Below are positions 34,228 to 44,431 of a stretch of DNA of 64,000 bases, piece after piece. The translations under genes were made by a program, and so were the position numbers. This DNA is from Ancylostoma caninum (taxonomy: Eukaryota > Nematoda > Chromadorea > Rhabditida > Ancylostomatidae), in contig JBAJFG010000370.1 of assembly GCA_037903475.1 (NCBI GenBank), forward strand, positions 124,001-188,000, read 5' to 3'. The notes under the pieces were generated by a model. The model was given only the letters and a program-made list of their open reading frames with translations. It did not search any database and was not told the DNA's origin. Position 1 is the first letter of the stretch; every line of letters begins with the position of its first letter.

Positions 34228-35422
34228 ACAAGGGAAGTGCAACAGGCCAGACTCGCAAATCGGAATGAAACCTATCTGGCTTGAATCTTTGTTGGAGAGG
34301 GTGTTACAGTATATATTTCATTATTGCCCTCGATTCCAAAAAACAAAAATCCCACCACAGTACCATATGCGCTGCAGCACTCGTCCGTCAGCGACGATGT
34401 GGCCGAGTGGGGAGGATGCTGCACTGTCAGCTCGAGAGTTTGAACCCCGTCATGCGCACCTACCTGTTTTGCTCTCTCATTTTTTTATTCCCCCTGTGTT
34501 GTTGAAATCAAATTTAAAAGGTTAGAAGATAATACTTATCCTTACTGACGCACTAGGCACGGAATAACTACGTTATATAAAACCTGCTTTTCTCCCTCGA
34601 TTAGCTATAAAGTAGCAGTCACTTTTCACGACTGTAACTCAAAATCTTTCCCACTCGGTTCATAATGTTCGAACCTTCACGCGTCGTGGCCCTTTTGTTG
34701 GCTCGGTGTGGTCCGGGTGATGGCAACTGTGCAACTCGTGATGAGCGGAAGTTGGCCGAAGCATTTGGAAGGATTCTTCTTGAGGCTGCTCACTGCGAGC
34801 TTACAATAGCAGATGAAGAAGAACTAGAAGTCGATGATCCTCTGATCTCTACAGTGAATGCGACTGTAATGATTGTAGCAGAATTTCTTTCATTGTCTGC
34901 GCGTATTGTTCTCACCGCTTTTGCTTTGAACACTTCATTGTCTGTGTGCACCGTTGCTGCCAGTAAATGCTTTCTCATTGACCATCCTTTTTTTTTGTTT
35001 TGAATGAAAATTTTACAATTTTCTAGCGACTCGAGGGAAAGCTGTACGATCACTAAACTACGTTCATAGCATAGTAGTTATTCTATAGCTAGTACGTCAG
35101 TAAAGACAAGTGTTGTCTTCTAGCCCTCCAAAATTGATTTCAATAACATAGGAGGAATAAAAAACAAAAATGCAAGACGAGTGTCAATGACGGGATCCAA
35201 ACCCTCGACCTCCTGCCTATCAGTCCGCATCCTCTCCACTCGGCCACCTCGTCGCTGACGGACTAGTGCTGCAACGCATATAGTACTGTGGTGGGATTTT
35301 TGTTTTTTGAAGCTGAGGGCAGTAACAAAATATATACTGCAACACCCTCTCCAACAAAGATTCAAGCCAGATAGGTTTCATCCCGATTTTCGAATATGGC
35401 CTCTTGCACTTCCCTTGTCAGG
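34228..35422. mobile_element. inverted pair of tRNA-containing repeats around an ORF
   Basis: Two diverged copies of a roughly 350-bp repeat lie head-to-head: 34228-34576 (plus) and 35422-35071 (minus). Both begin caagggaagtgcaa and end in gaataactac. Each holds a tRNA-Leu/Ser-like core (gtggccgagtgg A box; gtttgaaccc or gtttggatcc B box) in the middle, not at the end. The loop 34577-35070 contains the ORF at 34665-35003. The whole could be a single foldback transposon or two independent SINE insertions. Confidence 0.7.
34665..35003 (+). CDS. ORF between inverted repeats, unknown function
   Basis: A 112-codon frame beginning MFEPSRVVALLLARCGPG with a strongly acidic middle (ADEEELEVDD) and a hydrophobic C terminus. 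The first ~65 residues look like genuine coding sequence. The family was not recognised. It lies entirely in the loop of the inverted pair, so it may be element-encoded or an exon captured between two insertions. Confidence 0.35.
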   Translation: MFEPSRVVALLLARCGPGDGNCATRDERKLAEAFGRILLEAAHCELTIADEEELEVDDPLISTVNATVMIVAEFLSLSARIVLTAFALNTSLSVCTVAASKCFLIDHPFFLF

Positions 35423-35654
35423 AAATATGACATTAATGAATTGACGACCGCGGCTTTTTCATGGTTTTCCAAACTATCTCAAACACTGGCTTCTTTCTCT
35501 GCTCCGGAATTTTGTAAAAAATCCAACATAGATTTTCATAATCGCACTGGCTTTGTAGTGGTATTACATTGCCATCTAAGAAGACCGCTGTGATCATTAA
35601 GGCCTCTCGAAAAGGACGCGACTCACAGGTGGGCCGCGCAGTTGTCAATGTGTT
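35423..35654. other. spacer, nothing recognised
   Basis: Short stretch between the inverted pair and MITE copy C. Confidence 0.4.
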
Positions 35655-37150
35655 GTGCAGCACCCACCGAGAATTTTCGTCATCATGATTTCAGCGTAAG
35701 CTTAGGCTTTTGGCTACGGTGAATACGTATACATTAGTTTATACAGTTAGAAATCATGCGAAAGGGAGTTTTGGATATCCCGAATTCAACGCCCTGGACC
35801 CGTAGGTCGAGTTGCGCGAGTCAGGGGTAACAAAAAAGTCGATAATGCTGCCTTTTTCGTCACGCATTTTTTGACGGATTCGGGAATTTGTATGTTTTTC
35901 AGCCCGGTAGAGTGAAAAAGAACAGAAATTGAGAAATAGGAGAATATATATCATAGAGACGTGTTTCGAAAGGAGAAAACGGGAACATTGAGTAAAGGAT
36001 AAAAAAGAATTGGAAACTGAGTGATTAGAAGCGAAAACAGCTGATCCATGTCACGCCACAACTCGACCAGGGATACCCGAATATCTTATCTAGCCTATTT
36101 TATCTTGAGAATGCAGATACCTCTAGCGTTTCTACTTGCAAAATATTAGGTTGAGGAATTATAAATGTCTGCTGCATTCGTTTTCCTTTCCTCCACTATT
36201 TTCACCCAGTGTCACTATTTTCGGCGGAACATGTGTATTAATGTGAAAGAACACTTCATGGCGCTCCAGAAAATATGTGAATCGTTTGGTATCTACCGAT
36301 GTTTCACTTTTGAAGAATTATTTTTAAATGATGGCCCACCCACTCAAGGCGGACATTGTAGATACGCGAGCCGCCATCGGCCGAATCCTTCTTTGCCCTG
36401 TAAAGAGCCGCCATTCTTTCGAAACCGTTATAGTGTCAGATAATAGAAGAGTGTGTCTTGAGCACGCAGACAGAAAACCACACCTGCTCAGCGACGAACA
36501 GCAGCCTATTGCAGCACGTAAATCTGATGGTCACGAATGGAAGGTGACACTGCGTTTGCGGTAAAATATGGAAATAACGTTCCATTCAAGGATAACGAAT
36601 CCTGTTCAGAAGTTTACTCCTGATCTCTCTGCGCCATATCAGGGCCGCCTGGACCAAGGCCTCCATCGTCATGGTATCAAAACGGCGGCTACAAAACTTA
36701 TCCACGACACGGTCAAAACGGCACATCGCGAAAATGATCTAGAAGAGAACCGAAAAATAAGGATGGGGAGCCCTTGCTCACCCGCCTCCTAGACCAGGAT
36801 CGGCACTATCAGATCGGCGCCTATTCCTGCCGATGCAGCTTTCATTAAAGGGGAAGAACTTTAAAAACTGCGGTGGAGCTAAAATTTGGGTGGGTCGCTA
36901 CGGCGTCTCAAAGCTCTACGATTTTGTCACGGAGGGCACTCGTTCATTTTATGGAGGAAGTAGAAGGTTCATGCAACAATTTGGGAAATATCCCTTGGAC
37001 GGAGTTCTTGTAATATTGTCGTGGTGGTGTTTCTAATTTGAAGGTCAAACGGACATTTATAATTCCTCAACCTAATATTACTGGGGACTATTGTCGATTC
37101 TCCAAAAACATTTAAAATTTCAGACCTTAAAGTTATCGTGGGTGCTGCCT
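35655..37150. mobile_element. TTAA-target MITE, copy C, containing a mariner
   Basis: The left end GCAGCACCCACCGAGAATTTTC and the right end CGTGGGTGCTGCCT followed by TTAA match copies A and B. Interior landmarks (gagttgcgcgagtcagg, aagtcgataatgctgccttttt, cacaactcgacc) also match. Its unusual length, about 1.5 kb, is explained by the mariner insertion at 36146-37075. Confidence 0.7.
36146..37075 (+). mobile_element. degenerate mariner element nested in MITE copy C
   Basis: Terminal inverted repeats TTAGGTTGAGGAATTATAAA (left) and the complementary right end ATTCCTCAACCTAA, both flanked by TA. A frame at about 36405-36560 resembles the mariner transposase segment around 'TGDEkW...P' in degraded form (VIVSDNRRVCLEH; LSDEQQPIAARKSD; KVTL). 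Frameshifts and a 930-bp length mark it as dead. Mariners, including the element named bandit from Ancylostoma caninum, are known in hookworms. Identity with bandit was not tested. Confidence 0.75.
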
Positions 37151-38510
37151 TTAAATCAGGCGGGCCGACATGTCGTGTCGTGTCGCGGTCCCATGTGGCA
37201 AACATGGCGTGTTCAAGCTTTGGTGCACGCTGTCGAGAACGTATCTAAATCCGATAGGATAGGTCTGCACAGAGTGCAAATGCTACTCAGTCCTGTGGAT
37301 CTGATCGTTCAAGAAGTCGGCTCTGCCCTTTCCCCCAAACGGAGGTTGCATTCATCATTCCCCCTGCTAATTTCGTGTTGCCACATTTGTCGACCACACT
37401 GCTTCCTAATTTTTGCTGTTTTCTTCAAGAACACATGAGAAGTTTTATTCGTGTGGACCAATGATTGGTTCACGAGAAAAGGAGTATTGAAGAAGTATTC
37501 ATGCACTTCTGCATGATGAATTGGCTGTCTTATATGTCACTCGCCTACATGTTGAACTATATTTGATATTGCAAAGTTCATCAGAAATTCTGTTTATGCT
37601 AGAAATGAGCTCGAATATCTTCTGTAATTTCATATCGTTGTAGATTTCATGTTTCCATTCTACATTTTATAATTGTAACCATAACCGATAACTTTGTCTC
37701 CACCCTCTATGAAACGCTGTAAAAGTGCGTTTCTGCCAGTGAACAGTGAGTGTGAGTAACTCATGCTTTGTTTCCCGACAAACATCGGTTCCCATAAGTT
37801 GTACTGGTAGCGTAAACGCTGAAAATTCTATTAACCTTGGTGTTAGTGTTTGCTATGCGTGTTCCAAGTAACATATCTAATATTCGTACATTTCCAAACG
37901 AAACCTCATTGCCGATTGAGTTTCCATAAATGTACTATGGAATTATAGAGCGAACAAGTTATTATAGGTTTCGAGGAAGAAAAATAGGCTATGGAAAAAC
38001 AAGAAGTGTATTCAGTGCATACCCAGCTTTAGAAAAAGCGGGAATAGATTATTCATCCATAGCTAGGATGACATGAAAGTGCGACCATAGTGTGGATGGA
38101 AGGTAGAACGTAGGCCAAGAAATTTCAGTGGTAAAGTTTGATGGATGGTTGATGTGTTCTAGTCCGCGCTTGTGATGGTATCGACCCATTTTGGATCATT
38201 ACGGCTCGATATCATTGTAAAAGAGGTGTAGGCCCAGACATGCTTACATATATAAAGAATGGCAGGGCATTGATTTTCATTTCGCAGACGGTGAGGGTCC
38301 GTCTGTTTTCCTAACCTTTCATCATATGAAAAAGCTCATAGACAATGATGGAGGGTGGATGCGCATGATTGCGACGAGAACCGATTAATGGATAACGGCG
38401 AAACGAGAGTGCGCAGAGAGCGCATTAGGCTAGATCCTTGCGGGACCTGCGATTTCATGATCGCCTCATACGCTCCCAATGGATCCAAAAAAATTAATAA
38501 AATAAATAAA
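37151..38510. other. no gene recognised
   Basis: Flanking DNA between MITE copy C and the next mariner fragment. Only chance frames. Confidence 0.4.
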
Positions 38511-39020
38511 TAGGTTGAGAAATAGTAAATGCCCGTTTGAAATGACAGCAAAAATCACTACAAAGTCAACAGTTCAACAGCTCATCCGACAAAAATTCAA
38601 CGGCTTTATCCAGGATTTAAACTTCTGATTGATCAGTAGCTCCTCTAATTCTTCTATACGAGAAACGAATATTCTCTTCAGAGAAATCGCTTCGTTCTGA
38701 GACGGAGTAGCGACTCACCTGGATTTTTTGACTCCATCGCAGTTCCCAGAGTCTTTTTTGAAAAACTAACGCTGCATCGACAGAAAGGTAAGGTATTCCA
38801 AGCGCCACCACTAGACCTTGCGGCGGGTGAAGGTGGGATTCCAACGCTTTTTCCTTGGTTTTACGTGTAGTTGGGGCTATTCCGTGAACAAGTTTTGTAG
38901 TCGCTGTTTCGACACCATGACGATGTCGTGCCTCGTCCACGCGGTATGAATATTCTGCAGGAAGGATTGAGGTGAACTTCAGGCTTAGCTTCATCATCAT
39001 TGAATTGTGCGATCTTTCCA
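38511..39020 (-). mobile_element. mariner fragment, same family as 36146-37075, reversed
   Basis: Begins with the end sequence taggttgagaaatagtaaat and extends inward in reverse orientation. The minus-strand translation contains RHRHGVETATTKLVHG, matching LHRHGIKTAATKLIHD in the copy at 36568-36792. The other terminus is missing. Confidence 0.65.
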
Positions 39021-40564
39021 CATTTTACCTCAAAGCAGTATCACCTTCTGTTCGTGAATATCGGTTCTGTGGTCAGAAAAGGCCGCTCACCATGACAGAG
39101 CTAGTGCGGTATGTTCGGAGGGACCCTTCTATTATGTAACGTTATGGGAGCTTCGATGAAATTGCGATGCCTTACACGGCAGAGGATGCGGTTGATGGCG
39201 GCTCGCTTACTTTGTAATAAACAAAAACCAAAAACAAAAGATACCTAATCTCCGTTTCGTTCCTTCTACTAGATGGAGAAATAGAAAAAGAGTAAGACCA
39301 CCATCTGAACTCATCAGTAGTGAGTGGTGGTCATGAAAACTTAAAAAATGACCCAAAAACCAACCAACCTGTTCTGCTTCTGGGTTACAGCTTCCTTTAA
39401 GGTTACTCCTTGGAGTTGCTGCGGCCCGTCAATGTGCATCTCAAACTAGGGTAATTAAAACAAAGTCAGAAATAAGCAGGTGTTATCGAAACATAATTTC
39501 CTAGTGGTAAGAAATCAAAAAAAAATCAAATAACTTATATCTTCAGGAGACCCGCTAAAAATGGTGACACTAGTGAAGAAAAAGAAAAAAAGGAAGACGA
39601 ATGCAGCGGGCATTTGTAATACTCCAACCTAAAAGCTTGTTTTACTCTTTAAGCGCTCATTCTCTGAGATGTTATGTACCGTAAATTAGGAGAGGATGAT
39701 CTCATGATGCTTCTGCCTCACAGGTTGACATTTGGACAGTTTGTTGTGGTAGCAGGATTTCTTGGACCACTGCGGCACCAGTTTTCATCAGAATTGTGAT
39801 GCACTGTATGTACGCGATTATCTGCGAAGTCTAGGAATTCCGTTCTACCACGTATGGAAGGTGGAGGAGATCAGTATAGAATGTAGGAGTTTTATTCTAT
39901 CTGGAAACGCCGACATCGAACCAATCGATTAATTCGAACTTCTGTTTTTAAAACGATTAATGTGCAATGAATTATGCATCTGTTAGGTACGGACTTAGCT
40001 ATTGTGTTATTCCGCTGTTGTTCTGCTGAGTTTCGTTAGGAATATCCAAGTGCACTAATTCGTAGTTAGGTAAGTCACGTCACGTCTAGACTCGAAGTAA
40101 GCACAGAAAGTCACTAAGCCAGATGAAACAATAGTGAGACAGAGTACAAGATTATCAACTTTGCGCCGGTTGTGACTAAAACGGTATATTTAGCAAAAAA
40201 TAACCCAGAAACGATGAAAAATGCATATTCACGTGTGGAAACGGTAGTTTTGCGGCGGGATTCAGTGGATGCGGATTTTGCCATGGGTACGACATGATTT
40301 TTCAAACAAAGATGCATTGGTTAATATTTATTTATTTATTTATGATATGCACACTAAGGAGCGCATGAACAGTTAACAATTACTTTAAACATAAAAACGA
40401 AATTAGCACATAATGTTAACCAGTCTTGAACAGTTGCCGGTATATGTAGATACGTAGCACATATTTCCAAGTGTTCTTGCGACAGCTTTTCTGATATTCT
40501 TTGGAGTTCATTTACTCGATTTCTGCCATGCTCCTGTGTATTCTTGCATACACGCTTCAATATA
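39021..40564. other. no gene recognised; short TTTA microsatellite near 40325
   Basis: AT-rich intergenic DNA. Two minus-strand frames of about 67 codons (40114-40560) are unsupported. Confidence 0.4.
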
Positions 40565-41260
40565 TTAGAATGGGGAATTATAAATGTTCGCTGTCTTCTT
40601 GACCATATTTGTCAACCGCATCAAATATTCTGGGGGTGTGAGCATATTCGTTTTGAAGAGCATTTTATCGGGCGTATACTGGATCCTGACTTGATTAATT
40701 TCATCCAACTTCCGATTCTTTGAAAAAAATTGGAAAGTCACAGATCAAAATGGTGGAAATTACTTCTACTTGTAATACAAACTTGGACAAAGGATATCGG
40801 CGGTAGAACAAAACAAAATGCTATGTAATGCCCTCAAAGAGAAATTTCTTTGTCACTCGGCCGCATTCTTGCGAAAATTGACCCTCCGAAAATTTCCTCG
40901 AACTTTGGTAGCTGGACCGACTTTGAAGGTGCCAATCAATATTTCTACTGCACCCACTTCCAAATTTGGATTTGTATGCTTTCACGTGATCGCCTCGCAG
41001 TCAAAAGCTGACACTACCATATTATTGTTGGTTTCCGTAGGCCAATCATTCCTTAGAGGAGAAATAGTTCGAGGAGTTCGACGGGACCAAAATTTGCATG
41101 GGCCACAATTTTTCCCACAACGAGCCGAACTCTTCCAGAAGAGCATTGGTGGTCGCTGATTAAGAAAAAAAGGCACCTCCTTGAGTGGGCTGCAGAACCT
41201 TTGTTTTGACAACCAATTTTATTTGCTCCTCAAACGGACGTTTATAATTCTTCAGCCTAA
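40565..41260. mobile_element. deleted mariner-type element
   Basis: Left end TTAGAATGGGGAATTATAAA and right end whose complement reads TTAGGCTGAAGAATTATAAA, TA on both sides, about 696 bp. The termini match the 36146 copy. The interior has no intact transposase. Confidence 0.7.
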
Positions 41261-41815
41261 TACATAGCTTTCTCTGCCTTCCATTTTTCCTACATTTACA
41301 GCGAGATTGTCGACATATGTATACAAAACAAGGCACAGAAAACATGGCACTGATGTCATCTACCCTATCATTTCATGTTACCGTGACGTTAAACGTAGGT
41401 GATTCAACGTTCCTGTTACACGAAAACAGTGCAATTTGCCCAGTCGACAACATGTGTACAAATAAGTAACGTCATGAGATCGTTCATAAAGTGAACAAGC
41501 TACGGGGTGGCAGCAAAGTGTTGGCAAAGAATCTTCTGCAATTATTTCTTGTGCCTCGCCGGCAAACCCCTGACCTTGTATTCCTGTTGACAACTCAACT
41601 GTATCCAACACATACGTACAATTTCACATCCCACAGCTTCATTCCAACTTAATACCAGCTGCAAACATGGAATGAAATGGAGATGGAAATGTCTGCAAGT
41701 GAAATCTTGGTGCCAGTTTTTTCAAGGAATCCTTTTAGAATCACCGCCTTCCTGACCAGTATTCGAAAGATTAGATGCTTTTCTCGATGGCGGAATCCAT
41801 GCCTGAACTAATATA
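41261..41815. other. spacer between two transposons
   Basis: One 77-codon minus-strand frame. Nothing recognisable. Confidence 0.4.
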
Positions 41816-43304
41816 CAGTAGCGAGCAAAAAGATTGCAACTTTTGCTTTTTCGTCTTTAACTTTGTTCAAAGCAGAGCATGAGTGCCCAAATTTTTATGG
41901 GAGTTGTGAATACTCATGCGAGACAGGAAAAAGTTAAAGCCTGCCCATTCCACTGTTTTTCTGTCTTCGAAGAAAAATTTATTTCGCAGAAGTTGAAATC
42001 TGTGATTTTGCACCATCGACAACGTCTCGTGAAATGACGTCTATCGTTAGTATCTGACCAACCCGTATACGCTAGAAAATATGCATCCGTACACCACTGG
42101 TTGACATACGCAAAGTCCACTTGAGGTTACTTCAGCAGTGATCCTCTATTAATGTATCTGTCATCCTTGTTCCTTCTATCGGCTCTGTTTAGAAGGGAAA
42201 GGTATTGCTGACGCTTCCACAAGTTTAGTTACGAGTGTTCGGTTTTAGTACAGTTCATTGCTCTCTCGGAACTCCGAAATATTCTTGCTGATTTCAGTGC
42301 ACCCAATTGTGCACATCACGGAAAATAAGTTTTCGAACTTTTTCTGTCTCTGGGAGCAAGATGCCTCGACGACCCCGTTAGTGATAAAGATGCTACAGGG
42401 TTCCTAGATGAGGTAGATCTTAGAAAGCTGCAATGAAATATACGAGACACCACTGAAGCGGGATATTGTAACTTGGAACATTGCAAATTGGCTAATTTAG
42501 CTTGATTTGGATTAAGTGAACTAAACGAGACATTTCTAGAGTAAAAGGCTCCGGATCAACTGAGAAAGTTCGTGTGTGGAGCAAGAAGGCACGTGCACTC
42601 GTCTTAGTGACCGGCACTGCTCAATTCGAGTAGTCCTCTTTCGATAAATCCAAGGCGGCATGTATCCAAGCGTGCACGACAATATTCTAGGAACCCTGTA
42701 GCAGCTTTATCACTAATGGGATCGTTGAGGTATCTTGCCCCCAGAGACAGAAAAAATTCCAAAACTTATTTTCCGTGATGTGCACAATTGGGTGCACTAA
42801 AATCAGCAAGAATATTTCGGAGTTCCGAGAGAGCAATGAACTGCATTAAAACCGAATACTCGGAACTAAACTTGTGGAAGCGTCAGCAGTACCTTTCCCT
42901 TCTAAACAGAGCCGATAGAAGGAACAAGGCTGACAGATACATTCATAGAGGATCACTGCTGAAGTGATCTCAAGTGGGCTTTGCGTATGTCAGCCATTGG
43001 TGTACGGATGCATATTTCCTAGCGTATACGGGTTGATTCTGCATCAAGGAACCAAAGCGTGCTCAGATACCAACGATAGACGTCATTTCACGAGACGTTG
43101 TCGGTGGTGCCAAATCACGGATTTCGACTTCTGCGAAATAAATTTTTCTTAAAAAACAAAAAAATAGTGGAATGGGAAGGCTCTAACTTTTTCCTGTCTC
43201 GCATGAGTATTCACAACTCCCATAAAAATTTGGGCACTCATGCTCTACTTTGAACAAAGTTACAGACGAAAAAGCAAAAGTTGCAATCTTTTTGCTCGCT
43301 TCTG
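41816..43304. mobile_element. Tc1-like foldback element with ~600-bp arms
   Basis: Starts CAGTAGCGAGCAAAAAGATT after TA and ends with the complement (...CTTTTTGCTCGCTTCTG) before TA, resembling the CAGT...CAAAAAGAT termini of Tc1-family transposons. The arms 41816-42407 and 42686-43304 are inverted, moderately diverged copies of each other; the 278-bp centre is unique. No transposase frame is present, so it is non-autonomous. Small frames such as 42120-41914 and 42964-43152 are the same arm sequence read from both sides. Confidence 0.85.
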
Positions 43305-44304
43305 TAGATGACCGGAAAAGGTCAATAGATTGCCAGTCAATGTTTTGCCATTAAAGATCACTGAACAAAAAGCAAAAATGGGCAGAACAAAATCCTCATT
43401 GGCATTTCATTTCATGAACTTGAGCAAATCTAGTAGAAAGAAGGCGGACATATTGCATTTCCTGATTTCATCACGCTCGTCATATTTGCCGGATGATTGG
43501 CGTACTTCCTGAAACAAAGACCTCTGTGTCTCTGGTGAACAGCCTTCAGAACAAAGGATTAGACCTAAGTTTTGCTGAGATATCAGCATCCTCAGTGCGA
43601 GCTGAGTAGAAAACGGGATAGTATAGTAGCCCGACCAACTTGCGGCACAAGTGCAATGCAGTCGTCGAAGCTTTGTCAACATTTTGGTCAAGGCAGGGGA
43701 GATATCGAAAATTCAAAACCCAAGAGCGGTCCCTTGAAGCGCATGATTTCTGCATTATCCAGGTAAATTTCCAGATTATTAGTCTATCTCACCCCAGCTT
43801 TATTATTTAGTAAAAACGTGACATTCTTTGATGGAGCGAACAATTTTTTATGATGTTCAATGAAATCTCATAGGTTCAAACAAGTTTCAAAACATTGACA
43901 GCAATCTAATGATAGAATTTCGGAGCATTACCATCATGTTCCTGCTAGGCACCCCTTGATTTCACTCCTGCGACTTCATTACTTCTGCGCAAAAACGAGG
44001 TCTTATCAAAAAAATTTTATTTACAGAACAGATAAACATACGTACATTGCAAAGCGCAGTGATATCATAGAATATTCCGATCACATCAATCAATGAATAA
44101 ACTGTAGCGAATAAGAAGTGAGTGAAAAAGAATCGTCGATACATGGACGGATGGTGATATCGCTAGCGCTGCTGCGCGCCCTCTACGGTGCTACTAACGG
44201 TGGATCACTTTGAGTACATGAGAAGACACCTTAGGATTTGACCAGTTACAGCAAAATTCAGTTTTTCACGGGAGAAAACAGCGTTCTGTTTGGCGGACGT
44301 CGTT
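43305..44304. other. 3' flank of the PB1 gene
   Basis: It should include the 3' UTR of the minus-strand PB1 gene: an AATAAA (minus) lies near 44022-44017, about 285 bases past the stop. Further left, frames on both strands at 43330-43766 are coding-like but unassigned. Confidence 0.4.
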
Positions 44305-44431
44305 TTACCAAACTGGTCCCCATCCAGGTGAGTAATATTTGTATCCACCCCACGGGCCAAATTGGTGGTATTTGTTTGGGCCGACGAAATTCCGGTGATA
44401 GCCGCCGAATGGGAACGGGCTGGCGAGGAAT
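44305..44431 (-). CDS. PB1 gene exon 7 (terminal)
   Basis: Acceptor gctttccag. Encodes FLASPFPFGGYHRN and ends GWGPVW followed by TAA at 44307-44305. Confidence 0.87.
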
